Part shown: positions 51,939 to 63,114 of the stretch, piece after piece
Layout of the letters: each line of letters opens with the position of its first letter
Numbering within the stretch: the stretch's first letter is position 1
Origin: Ifrita kowaldi
Lineage: Eukaryota > Chordata > Aves > Passeriformes > Cinclosomatidae
Assembly: GCA_013398055.1 (NCBI GenBank)
Contig: VZRS01000313.1
Location: forward strand, 90,213-154,212
DNA: 64,000 nucleotides
Reading direction: 5' to 3'
Program-made: the position numbers and the translations under genes
The notes under the pieces: model-generated
Told to the model about the DNA's origin: nothing
What the model saw: the letters and a program-made list of their open reading frames with translations, nothing else
The model's database searches: none

Positions 51939-53508
51939 CAGAAGGAAAGAGCCTTTTCTTTGTGTAGGACTGCTGCAAATTTTAGACTTGAGTGTTTGTG
52001 CTCAGACTCTTCAACTCCTGTTGAACACTGGTGTGATGAAGGATGAATACAATTGAAACCTTATGACTCTTAATATCAAAACGTTTTAGATACTGCTCTT
52101 ACGACCACACCTGAAACAAGGTCTTGCTATTGTCCACATGTCATTACACTGCATTTCTTTCATAGTGGGTCGCAAAAAAATTTCTTTGCCAAGTTATAAG
52201 TAGTTTACATAATCCCAGAATGCAACATGGGATGGCTTTCAAAATAAAATGAATAATAAGATCAGCATTTATTGTTTTTTTTCCTTCTACATTGCCACTG
52301 AAAATTCTCATTGGTGTGGCTTTATATGAATAGTTCTCCAGAAGTAAATTATGAGCAAAATCCAAAGCCATCATAAATTAAATGTGCTTTTTTCCTGCTT
52401 TGGTGTACAAGACTTTCCATTAAGCTAGCCCCATATAATATACCTTGGATGTGTTCAAGAAAGCCCTGTAAATTATAGTAAGTATTTAAAATGGTAAGTA
52501 GACATTGAAAAAGGCCACATTAGGATTAATGAATGAAAGGGTTGATACTGAAAATGCACTTGTAAATAAATAACATGAAAAGTAAAGATGACACACTGTT
52601 AGGTTAGAGTTACAAGTGGGAGTATGATGATAAATCACACGACTGTTTGTCAGAGCTTCACATGTGGGTGCATGTACTCCTTAGTCCCTTTCTTCCCCTC
52701 CCCCCTGAGCAAAACTTCTCCCTCCCCTTGCCCCACTCACTGTGCCTCCGGGAGACTGATGGCACTTGTCTGCTTTCAGCACGGACTTTCAGTGCTGGAG
52801 GTGTGCTGGGCTGATGAGTTCTCTACCAGTTAGGAGCAAGGTATGCCTGTCATGGCTTTGGCTGAGCAAGGGCAGTGCTTCAGGCCTGCACCATCTATTC
52901 TGGTAATAAAGAGAATGTTTCTGACAGTGGGTGTATGCCAGGTTGCAGCTGAGCCTGGATTCACTGCTGCAGTCCATAGGTGTGTCGGGAACTTGGTTGT
53001 TTCGCTCTCCTTGGCAACAAGCCATCTTGGGATGGGAGCTGGTAGTGAGAGGCGAGAAAGGGAGACCTATGGACAATGTGGAATGTGGCGCAGAGGATGC
53101 AAGGCTTGCTGCAGGTGGAGGAGAAAGCATCTTCCCCTCTCCCGCCCCTCCACTAGTTTTGGTCCTAATTTGTTCCTGGTTGTGACATAGGGCAGCTGGG
53201 ATTGTAGCAGCAGTGCCACAATCATGATCTGAGGTCTGGTCACAGTGGAAAGTTTAATTGAAGATCTCTGTGTTGGGTTGAACAAATTCTCAAAAAATGC
53301 ACCAAAACTTTCCTCCCAGGCACAATTTTTCCACGTTTTCACTGCACCAGCCATAAAGGCCATATATACTCATACAGATATTGGTGTCATCACATCTTGT
53401 ATCTCATCTCATGTCATCATCTGTGGGAGCAGTTCTGTGCAGCCTGTTCTGGCTCACTGCTGAAATAGCTCACAGACTGAGATCCAAAAGCATGGAGCAG
53501 AAATGAAA

Positions 53509-53533
53509 GGGGGGAAAGGAGGGAGGGGCTGGG
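53509..53533 (+). other. G-quadruplex motif
   Basis: G6, AAAGGA, G3, A, G4, CT, G3: four usable G tracts with loops of 6, 1 and 2 bases. It meets the canonical rule. No promoter features adjoin it. Confidence 0.65.
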
Positions 53534-54348
53534 AGACCAGGAAAAGTGCATCAGTACTTGCAGATCACCTGGGCAAAGGGAAGCGTCTGCCTGATGACAT
53601 TAGGGCTTGCATGTCTGAGACAGCATGTGTAAGGTAACTAGGTCTTTTGTAGCTGGCATTGGAAAGTCCAGAGTAGGGTTACCTCTGCTTAGAAATGATA
53701 CGAAGTGGCTGCATGCAATCAAACTCTGCCTCCTAATGACACAGGGCAAGTTCAAAATATGATGGCCTTAATGGAGCTACTCTGGATGCAGAGCAGCACA
53801 GGACAGGATCTGGCTGTGGCATGTACACTACATGAAGTGATGGGTGGGTACGTTTTTATAACCTGATTTTACTTCCCTCCATAGTATTCAATTTTATCCA
53901 CATAGGCCCATTGAGAAAACAAGGTTCTGCTCTCAGTGAAGTGTTTATGGGCCCATACAGCCAAAGGAATACCTTTTATGTGCCTGTGGCACTTTGAATA
54001 TCTTTGAATGGGAAGGAATCTTTGTGGGCAAGAATAAATCCACATACTTTTTGGTCTGCCATGCGAGGAAGGGCAGAGCGGCAGTCAGTGCCACCTAAAT
54101 CTTTGCCAGACCCCAGGGAAGGATTTAAGTTCAGGTTCCCTATTTGAGTAAGCACTAGGAACAAATGGTAACATAAAGGTTAGTAGAAGATTATAAATAG
54201 GATAATAAATGGAGAAGGAAGGATTATACTACCACATTAGAAATCATTTGATGGGAAGGTAGAAACTCTCATGCTTTGCAATAATTTTTGAGTGCTCAGA
54301 TTGATGGCAATCTATCTGTGTTATTTATTATAGAGATGTATGTTTTGA

Positions 54349-54380
54349 AATAATTTTTAAAAGAGCTTTTTTAAATTATT
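54349..54380. repeat. Imperfect 32-bp AT-rich palindrome
   Basis: The arms 54349-54363 and 54366-54380 pair at 13 of 15 positions around a 2-base centre (AG). The AT-rich composition lowers its significance. Confidence 0.6.
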
Positions 54381-55303
54381 AGAGCTACAAATACAGTAGA
54401 GCACCAAAACTCTAATAGGCTGAAGTAGAATGTTAATAGTGTAGATATAAATATTTGCTGTGGATACGTGTCTGAGTATACCAAATCAGCTGAGAGATGA
54501 AAAGAACATGTTTCTCCTGTGGCCAGTATTATCTAAGTAATTTGGGTTATATTTTTGAATAGTCCTGATTAACTGTTTTATGAAAAACACTCTGTCAGAT
54601 AAACTGAGATAACTGGTAAAGGGGAAGAAACCACCATAGAAGTCCATCCATAGAGTGATTGTGAGCAGAAAGAGGTAAATTAGCCCATCTGCTTTGAACT
54701 CTTCATACAGCTCAATGCAGTTCATAAAACTGAAAGTCAAATAGTGTGTTGTAAAAGGAGGGCTTAGGAGTTGAGATGGTGGAAAGGTAGTAACAATCTC
54801 CGCTCTTTATTGATCTCCATAACCAGAGTTTGCAAGTGACTCTCAACCTTCAGTTCTGCACTCTATGACATAGATACAGTGGCATTTAACCAGCAGATGC
54901 TAGAGGCAAATTATCAACATCTGCCCAAGCTGAGTAGCATCACTCAGCGTTGGCCTGATTGAGCCACTTCCCACGTGAAAATGATAAATAAATACAGTTT
55001 TCAAGTAGAGCACTATTTTTTGCAACCATGCCACTGCAGTTGAGTTAGGCAGATATGATCTGTCATGTACCCAGACCCACATCATTTTATAAACAAGAAC
55101 CTGTGGAGCTATATGACTTCCATGTGTTTGTAAGTCAAACCTGTGGTGGAGCAAGAAACACCTCCCCTGCTCCTGGATCTGTATCCTTCCTCTTCAGATA
55201 CATGTAGTTAGAAACTTGAGGGTGCAGGCTCTGTGAGTCAGTACACGCCCTCTATCAAAGAAAGTGCAACAGCAAAGGGTCCAATGCGTTTTTCATAGAC
55301 AAA

Positions 55304-56176
55304 CTAATGGGAGGTTTGAACGGCAGCTGCATTGCCAATGTTGTTCATTTTGAGCCACCCAAGGCTAATGTGGATGATGACAACTGTGGCTGTGACTGCA
55401 GCCCATCCTTCTGTTGTGCAGGTATATGTGTGGTGCACTGTCAAATGAGGCGTCAGTGAGTGTTGGGGCTTTGGCAAAGTTGGCATGGGGTGGGCAATCA
55501 ACAGCAGCAAATGAGAGCAAGCAGAATTGAGATAATAATAACCTAGCAGGAGGGTGCAAGCCATGATCACGATTCTGCCACTGTTCATGATCATGAGCAG
55601 AAGTGCTTCTGCTGATGTCACTGGAGGTAGAGGAAGGTGTGGACAACAGAAGCCTGTGTTTGCATTAATAAATATATCATAATGTCCCTGCCTGGGAAGG
55701 GGTTGGAGCAGCACAAGCCAAATGAGAAGGCAATCAAGAGCCGCAATAGGAAGAACCACCACTGCCGTAGAGAGGACACTGAAGATTTCCAAAGGACAAT
55801 TTCCAGTTGGTAGATTTCCACACTCATTTTGCTCTTCGTCTGGTTGAGAAATCCTGCAAGGAAGATTTCATTACAACCTGTCACATGTTTGGGCTGGGCA
55901 TCCAGACTACTCACTGCTTTCAAAACACACCTGAAATGCACGGAAGCCCCAGGGAACTGCCAAGTTGCGCTCATGAGAAAGGAGTTTGATGAGCAGCCTT
56001 GGCTCTTGGGTCTCAGGGCATGGGTGCCTCACGGTGGGGAGGATGGCCATCTTTTGCCTGAAGTGTTTAGGCAGATGAAGCTTGGAACCTTTGTCATGCT
56101 GGTAACACTTCAGTGGTGTTGTAAGTCACTAAACAATCTTCATGAAGTTGAGCTCAACTCTGTATCTGTGCTCTAG
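55304..56176. other. Stop-poor segment without a supported gene
   Basis: All three minus-strand frames and one plus-strand frame are open over parts of this segment (162, 118 and 93 codons minus, 115 codons plus). The longest minus frame, 55304-55792, has three hydrophobic stretches. No family is recognised and the frames conflict, so I do not call a gene. See the findings. Confidence 0.4.
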
Positions 56177-59100
56177 AAAAGTTTCACTATATTTTAAGGG
56201 CTTGGTTTTTTTGCTTTTTTAAAAATTTTTTTGAACCTGAGAGCTTTCTACCTGTTTCTGCCACTCTCAGGTTTCAGACTATGAGATTAGTTTAGCAATA
56301 AGGAAATTACAAGCATCATGTTAATTTTAGTATTGTTCATGCACTGTAACGTGACTTGCTACACAAGAAAAAACAACACACCACATTTGAGCAATATTTG
56401 TGCAGTATGTCAGAACTGTAGCAATATTCTCTGTGATTATCACCCCATACAATTTTCAAAGCAGTGATGGATTGTGACAGATCCTCCTCTGAAATAACCC
56501 ATCATAGTTTATGAAATTGGCAGAAGTGTATCAGCTTACATCAGCTGAAGATCTGGGCTGCGTTTCCAGCTTTCTGCTAATACATTTTTATGACAGAAGC
56601 GAGTACCTGAGATGAACTGAGAGTTAACCTCTCTAGGTGCACTTTATATCCTTCCTGTGAGAAACACTAGATATGTTTCAAATTTACTTAAAGATTCAGC
56701 CACTGAGTATTGAAAATGAATAACATCTCTGGCAAAGTCTGGCATAAATATGGTAAAAATTTCCCCCATTTGTAGCAAGGATTAGGGAATCCAGGGAAAG
56801 CTACTGATTCTGAACTGTCAAGAAAAGAAACTTTTAAAAATTATGAAAACAGAAAGTACACTGTACTTGCTACTTCTTTTTCAATATAAGCAATTTGGTT
56901 TTACCTAGGATACATCTCCAGTATGCGCACAAACATTTAGATATTTATAATTGCAGTGAAATTGTAGTAAGGTGGTATCTATTACAATACCGTAGTGTAG
57001 TTTTAAGCTTTACCATGAAAGAACACCATTTTCTGTGTGCGAATAGTAGAGTGTGGGGATTAGCAAAGTGTGACTTAACGCAGTTCTGCTGACTGGCTAA
57101 AATGATACATATCCCTTTTTCTTGTCATTTAGAGGTGAAGAGGAGTTAATTCAGAAAAGGCCAAGTTACTGACACTTTTAATAATAAAGCAACACTTCAG
57201 AATGGTGGTGCGAGATGAACAATTTGTAATGACCAGCCTAACAATGTGAGGGAGACATGCTATGAGTTTCTCCCTCCATTAACATGCCTGAGACTGTTCA
57301 GTAGTTACCATCCTTTAGGAGGTTTCCTGGTAATTTCTTTTTATTTATATATGTGTCTTTTTTTTCCCCCAAATCCACCAAAAATGCTATTTAAAAAGAC
57401 CACACAAAGAACTGATCTACCTTACACAAGTGTCTGGTGGGAAATAGTCATGTAAATTTTGATTTACTGAATGCATGAAAGAAGGAGGCCACCGCCTAAG
57501 AAATGGATGACAGCATCTGAAAGTGGTTCCAGCATTTTAAAAGCAATTATGGGGGGTAGATTTATGCATGAAACCTGCTCTGTACATTAACTAAATTTGT
57601 GGGTTTAATCACTGGAAGGAGAAAACCAGCTATGAAATACTCAAAGTAACAGGTCATTGTAGATATTCCCCCGAGGACGTAATTTGTGCCGGTGTGTGTA
57701 GACAGGACTGCGCATATGTGTTGCAGAAGTGACAAAGGAAAAAGTCAGTGAACATCCTCCAAAAGCAAATACAGGATAAGGCTGGAATATATGGCTTCCT
57801 GAATAAAGAAAATAAAGCTGTGACTATGTGAAGATTTCTTAGTATGGGAATGGCAAAGGAGTAATGCATTCTTCACTCCAATGGAAATTAATGGAGCATG
57901 CATTCCTCATTCTCAGTCTATTTGAGGCTGCAACAGGGGATATCACATCTGGCAAAACTACTTTGAGTCATGTTATACCACTTATAACATCATCTGGACC
58001 TTAGGAAACAGCTTTCTGAAAATAAGGAATGCTGTACAGTACCTGACATTAGCCCTGTTGAAAGGTACTGATAAGTTGCAGAGGCCTAAGAAATTAAGGG
58101 CCACATTTGCATGGAATTTCCCTGCACTTTATTACAGTCAATTCCCTGGTTTTGTAATTTTAACTGCCCTTTTCCCTCAAGCGCTTTCCCCAGGGTGAGT
58201 AGGGGGTGCTCACTTGTGAAAGGGAACCAAATCAGTCAGAAAGGAGAGCATCTGGGACAACAACAACAGAGGAACACTGCGTACCCAGAAACATTACAAA
58301 ATCTGGTATAAATTGAGAACATTCATTATTAACAGAAATACTATTTTCAAACTATGTCGCACTTTCATCTCTGAGGGTTTTACACGCTACGGTCCTGATC
58401 CTGTGTTTGTATTCCTAACTCCCCCAGTTAGCTTGATCAGATTTGATAGAATTAGTGGTGTGAGGAGGATGCACACTTTATAAAGCTTTGTGGAATATGG
58501 CTATAGACATAAACAGCTTCATAAAAACTTCACTACTGCTGTGATGGAGGCCACTGTCCTCTGGAATTTTCCATATATTCTGTGATTACGTTGCAGAAGG
58601 GGGATGGAAGTGGATGAAGGGGTTTTTTTTTCCCAAAAGCACCTCAGGAGTCAGGCAGCACTCAGAGCAGAACAGAGCCCTGGTCTGTTGGTACCTGTGA
58701 GGGAGAGAGGCTCATACACAGCACTGAGTTGCATATGAATGGTTCACATTTGTTCCCTTAGGTTCACATTTACCCCGTATTCCTGCACTAGAAAAAGTGT
58801 GAAATGGCAACATTGTGATGTCCAGGAATGCCTGAAATAAAATTAACAGAGACCCATATTCCAGGAAGGGTCAGAGCTGTCTGGTGTTCAGACTCTGAGC
58901 TGATGAGAGACTTGGAAATGCAAAAGGGAGAAGGAAAGTCTGAATGTCTTCAGTTCTCCTACTGGAACACATTGGCTATGAATAGGTTTGGTGTTTGTCT
59001 TTGAACAAATGTGAGTCTGTTCCAAAATACCAGATCTGTGCACCCTATGGATGACCCTTAAAACCATCACCTCTGCCCAAATACAGGTGCCACTTAGCAT

Positions 59101-59603
59101 CTGTCAGCTGGTATCAGCTAGCTTAATCACCCCAGAGAGGTGATCATAGACCAATACAGAAATTCTTGTATTTTGGGGGGGGGGAGGAGGGTGGGGCACA
59201 GGTGAGTGTGCGTGAAGGGGTAAAAGGGTTACCAAGTGCTTTGTTCAGGGGTCAATAAATTAGTGGCTGAGTTAGACAGTTACACACAGTAACATGAGGC
59301 TTACCATGCAAAGTAAGCTTAGACCCTTATTAAAAATGTACAGGGATGCTCATTTTTGCTATAGGATTTTAACATTTAGATGTTTATAATTATTTCTTTT
59401 TCTAACATTTATTTTTTTTCAACATCGGTTATAGAAAGTCCCCGCTGTTCTGTCCTGCACCCATGATTATAAAAATATTTAAAGTCACAGAACAGATATA
59501 CGGCCAGGCAGACACATATTTTGATTTATGTTATACTATGGTTGAGGCACACATTTGAAGGCAAGGTTTTTGGCTGACAACAGCATCACAATAGCAGTCT
59601 TCT
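56177..59603. other. Gene-free unique sequence
   Basis: About 3.4 kb, AT-rich, without a supported gene or interspersed repeat. A donor-like CAGGGTGAGTAGG at 58191 has no matching acceptor or frame that I can defend. A G-quadruplex motif lies at 59175-59196. Confidence 0.5.
59175..59196 (+). other. G-quadruplex motif with G10 run
   Basis: G10, AGGA, G3, T, G4. The G10 run can supply two tracts, giving four G3 tracts with loops of 4, 4 and 1. Long G runs like this are also prone to length variation. Confidence 0.7.
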
Positions 59604-59670
59604 AGCCATATATTATAGAGATGACCCCTGAAAATTATCAGGGTTTAATACAAGGCTATAATATAGGGTT
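59604..59670. ncRNA. Candidate stem-loop 1 (about 67 nt)
   Basis: TATATTATAG at 59609-59618 pairs exactly with CTATAATATA at 59656-59665. Outside it, AGCC at 59604-59607 pairs with 59667-59670 (one G-T wobble) after a single mismatch. Inside, CCCTGA at 59626-59631 pairs exactly with TCAGGG at 59638-59643 around a 6-base loop, with a 7 by 12 internal loop between the two stems. It lies only 32 bases before a stronger stem-loop. Whether it is transcribed cannot be told from sequence; the large internal loop argues against a classical microRNA. Confidence 0.3.
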
Positions 59671-59702
59671 TCTGGAAACTCTACATAAGCAATAGACAAC
59701 AT

Positions 59703-59780
59703 AAAAAGTCGTACTACTATTTATGTGCCATCAAATCACATTGGGGGGATTTGACCACATAAATAGTAAAATGACTTTTT
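59703..59780. ncRNA. Candidate pre-microRNA-like stem-loop 2 (78 nt)
   Basis: A long imperfect hairpin. AAAAAGTC (59703-59710) pairs with GACTTTTT (59773-59780) and continues with one G-T and one T-A pair. After a 2 by 2 internal loop, TACTATTTATGTG (59715-59727) pairs perfectly with CACATAAATAGTA (59756-59768). After a 3 by 1 bulge, TCAAATC (59731-59737) pairs with GATTTGA (59748-59754) around a 10-base loop. That gives about 30 paired bases in 78 nt, the size and shape of a microRNA precursor or a small inverted-repeat (MITE-like) element. I do not recognise a known mature sequence. The complementarity is directly visible; function is inference. Confidence 0.4.
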
Positions 59781-60046
59781 GGGAATATGGAAATTAAAGA
59801 AAAATGTTTCAAATAGAAACCATAATTTACAGAAAAATCACAAATATGCAACAATGTTATGAAAGTAGGAAAGTAGGAGGCAAAAAGAGAAAGGAAGACT
59901 TCTTGGAATCTTTTCCATACACTGTAAGATTTTATTTTTTTAACACACACAATCAAAGATGCATCCTGTCATGTCATATCATTATTACCTATATTTTTTT
60001 GTATTATATTGTGAGTTACGTGGGAGTTGACTGATATCTATGTTGT

Positions 60047-60068
60047 CAGCTGTTTGCCAGCTGTTTGC
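60047..60068. repeat. Perfect 11-bp tandem duplication
   Basis: CAGCTGTTTGC occurs twice head to tail. Each copy carries a CAGCTG E-box, so the duplication also doubles a potential bHLH site. Confidence 0.85.
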
Positions 60069-60534
60069 TCCTGGGATGAGCGGGGTGAATGTTAGCTTCT
60101 CAGAACCATCAAAATAAACAGCATCATTTCTCTTTGTTCTTTCCCTGCTGCAAAAAATGCTCTGTGGATAGAAAAACTTCCCAGCCCCAAAATCTCACCC
60201 TCTTTTCTTGAATATCAGTATTTATCTGTTTCTCACTGTTTGGTGATGCTAATAAAAACTGTAGAGTATGTAAGAATAATAATTGTGGCAGCAATGGAAT
60301 ATCAAGAGTGTAAAGAGTGCTGTAAAGACAAATGTGAAATTAAGGGGCTACTCCAAATAAAAGAGTGTTACCCAAAGAATGTAGCTGAAGTCTATGGAAT
60401 TTTTGACACTGATGTCATTGTGAAGTGGGTTGGCCTTGGGCCATGCAAATGTAGTGGAAGATGAGCTGTGGCACTGCCTCAGGTTGCCTCTGTGGAACAG
60501 CACAGCACTGTGCAGCTGCAGGCCCAGCCCATGG

Positions 60535-60558
60535 TGGGATCATCCATGGGATCATCCA
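60535..60558. repeat. Perfect 12-bp tandem duplication
   Basis: TGGGATCATCCA occurs twice head to tail. Confidence 0.88.
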
Positions 60559-61221
60559 ACCTTCACTCCTCCTCCATGGGAAGGGTGCAGAGCCGACTCA
60601 AGTTTGCCTTTGATGACTGGAATACATAAACCAAACATATTCAGAAGCAGAATAAAATTGTTACAAATGCCAGCAGTTATTACTCTAGGTTTAGACCTGT
60701 AAGTTTTTGGGATGTGAGGGTGAAGAAGGAGTCGTTATACTTCCTGTGATCTGGTTTCTTTGGTGAAGAAATTTCTCTCCTATGGTCCTGATTTGGTCTC
60801 TGCGGTTAACACATGCCGAGCCTCAAACATGTAAGCAGTGCTACTGACTTAAAAGTGCATTTATCTTACAGCATGTGCATATAACTACTCACTTGCCTAA
60901 ACTTTACCATGTGCCTAAGTGCTTTGCTGGAGAGATGGTCAATATTCTTAGACTATTCTTAAGAATAAAAAAAAACCCTTTTATTTTGAGGTAGTAATAA
61001 ATACTAAATTATTGGAAGATTAAAGGATTGAGGAGACTTTACATGTCACTGTTGTGCATGCACAGCTCCCTTTGAAGTCAATGGAACTTGTGTGTGCCAA
61101 AGGGCAGAGATCTAGGGTGGCAAAATTTCATAATATTGCGACGTAAGAGCCAGAAACATCAGGGAATATCTAAAATGAGTATAGGAACTTTTTAAATGCT
61201 TGAATGCTTTGAAGTGCTTTC

Positions 61222-61362
61222 TTTTTTTTTTTGGTTTTTTTGTGGTTTTTTTTTTTTTGCTTTTTTTGGTTTTTTGGGTTTTTTTGTGTTGTGTGTGTGG
61301 TTTTTGGTTTTGGTTTTGGTTGTTTTGGTTTCTGGTTTTTTGTTTTGTTTTGTTTTTTTTTT
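61222..61362. repeat. T/G-rich low-complexity tract
   Basis: About 140 bases of T runs broken by GG, GGG and GTGTG, ending in TTTTGG and TTTTG repeats. It is very similar in style and length to the tract at 7709-7850, and here too both strands show spurious open frames (Phe-rich plus, Lys/Pro/Thr-rich minus). G tracts here are mostly pairs, so a stable quadruplex is less likely. Confidence 0.9.
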
Positions 61363-63100
61363 CCTAGGGAAAACAACCTGTAACCATGTTTTTTACCTAG
61401 AATGTAACAGTTAACATCCACTTAAAGGAAAACTGGTCTTTCAGGGAGCTTCCCTGACAGTAAAACAGAAGAGCAGATGTTATTTAGAAAAGCTGAGGAG
61501 AACCTTCGGCATATACAAAAGAGACAAGAGGCAGTCTAGAGGCAGTCTAGAGGCAGGAGATGTTGCTGGAAACAGGAAGGCGAGCTCTTGAGCATAAAAG
61601 AGAGATACCCAGAGAGCAGAATGACCATAAGCTAAGGGAAGGCGTACAAACCAGCCAGGAGAACTGTACATCAGAATCTACCTCTGGGAAATCTGTTGAA
61701 TCAGGGAGGCTGTGATTATTTTGCACCTTGGATTACTAGAGTGTGGTCAAGCAAGAAAACTATATAGCTATTTTCCTTGCTTGCCAAAATAAAACAATTA
61801 GATAGCATTCTTACTGATTCTCTTAAATGAGATTATTTTGTTTTACAAAACATTGCTCTTATTTATTGACTTTATTTTCGAAGCTTTGAAATGTTGGATT
61901 TCTCCCAACATTAGGGGAAGGCTTAGAGCTCTTTATGATTCTTTCTTTCCACATGAACTACACATAGGAAAGTGCTGAGCAAAGAACGAGGAGTGCTTAG
62001 CATTCTGCTACACTGACTAACATCATTAGAAAATTGCACCTTTCAAGAACTGGTATAGAGACTGTGAGGCTGAACTGTTCCATTTCTGGTAACAATAGCA
62101 TAATATTAATCACTTATTAACAGTCTTGGCCATTTGGCTTATTTCCTCATTTTCTACCGACCTTTTGAAAATCCTGTTTTGCCCTTGCTGGTCTCTTTAC
62201 TTATGAATGGCATCAGCAGCTGTATCTTGGTTTGAAAGGATGTGTGTGTGGAAAGGGAAAGGAAGAGGGATGACAGGCTCCAGCCAACATACTTTTGCAA
62301 ACGACTGCTAGCTTACCACATTGCACTCTTCTTTTTTTCTGCTAATTACAGGAAAAGTGATTTATTAATATTTGTGCAATGGTAACTTCTCAGCTCACCC
62401 ACAGCCTTTTCTAATCCAGCCAATTATTTTTAGTATTACTTTTAAGCTCTGTCTTTAATTAATGGGGTGCAGAAGTTTAAAGCATATGGGGTTGCTTTTC
62501 TTAAGTCTGGGAAGAAGGAGAGTTTAAAAAGCCTACAGATACACTTCTCAATATTGCACTTAAACTCTGTTTCTGAAAATACTACATACAAGTTGTCACA
62601 TTTTCTTCAGCTTGACATAAAATTCTGTGACGTGTCACATCAAATAGCAACAATCATGAAATTTTTAGGGATGTGTCAGTTTTGAGATACATACTTTCTT
62701 GCTTTGATCCACCATGGTTCAATTGGAAGATAAAATAATCACTTCCATTTCTCACTACTTCTTTATAAAAACGTATAATAAAATATATATATTTAAAAAT
62801 TTCCAAAGTATTTGTACTGAAGCCCCTTTAAACAGAACACTCTTGTTGCTGTTAAAATCGGCTGCAAAACCATCGCTTGGATTGCAGTGATGTTTTTTGC
62901 CTGCTCCACAGGAAAGCTCGAAAGGTGCCATAATTTCTGGGATACCCCTGGTCATGGCTGGGCAGACCGCTCTTCCCACATCCGGAGCACGATCCCAGCT
63001 CCGTGAAGTCGGGGGCTGGTGGCAGATTGTCAGCGCTTTGTGATCCACGTCTGTCTGAATAAAACTTCAGCTGCCTTTTTAAGTGACCAAAGAGAAAACC
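61363..63100. other. Gene-free unique sequence
   Basis: No supported gene. An 11-bp unit (AGGCAGTCTAG) is repeated about 2.5 times at 61529-61556. The AT-rich stretch at 62760-62815 gives way abruptly to GC-rich sequence towards the CpG island. Confidence 0.5.
61529..61556. repeat. 11-bp tandem repeat, about 2.5 copies
   Basis: AGGCAGTCTAG repeated perfectly twice, followed by a partial third copy (AGGCAG). Confidence 0.85.
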
Positions 63101-63114
63101 TCCCTCGGTGGCTC

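Larger units (their letters stand above)
51939..55303. other. Gene-free unique sequence
   Basis: No supported gene. It contains a G-quadruplex motif at 53509-53533 and an imperfect AT-rich palindrome at 54349-54380. Frames at 52789-53363 overlap on both strands and show no domain. Confidence 0.5.
59781..61221. other. Gene-free sequence with short tandem duplications
   Basis: No supported gene. Two perfect short tandem duplications occur, CAGCTGTTTGC twice at 60047-60068 and TGGGATCATCCA twice at 60535-60558, and there is a 14-bp palindrome at 60954-60967. The Cys-rich frame at 60240-60464 matches no domain I recognise. Confidence 0.5.

Noticed and set aside
58188..58204. Donor-like CAGGGTGAGTAGG
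   Set aside because: An isolated donor-like word without a matching acceptor or a convincing upstream exon.
60240..60464. Cys-rich 74-codon plus frame (ECKECCKDKCEIK)
   Set aside because: Cysteine spacing fits no zinc-finger or defensin-like pattern I know, and there is no signal peptide or exon context.
61170..61421. Lys/Pro/Thr-rich minus frame and Phe-rich plus frame
   Set aside because: Same cause as above: they are read through the second T/G-rich tract.
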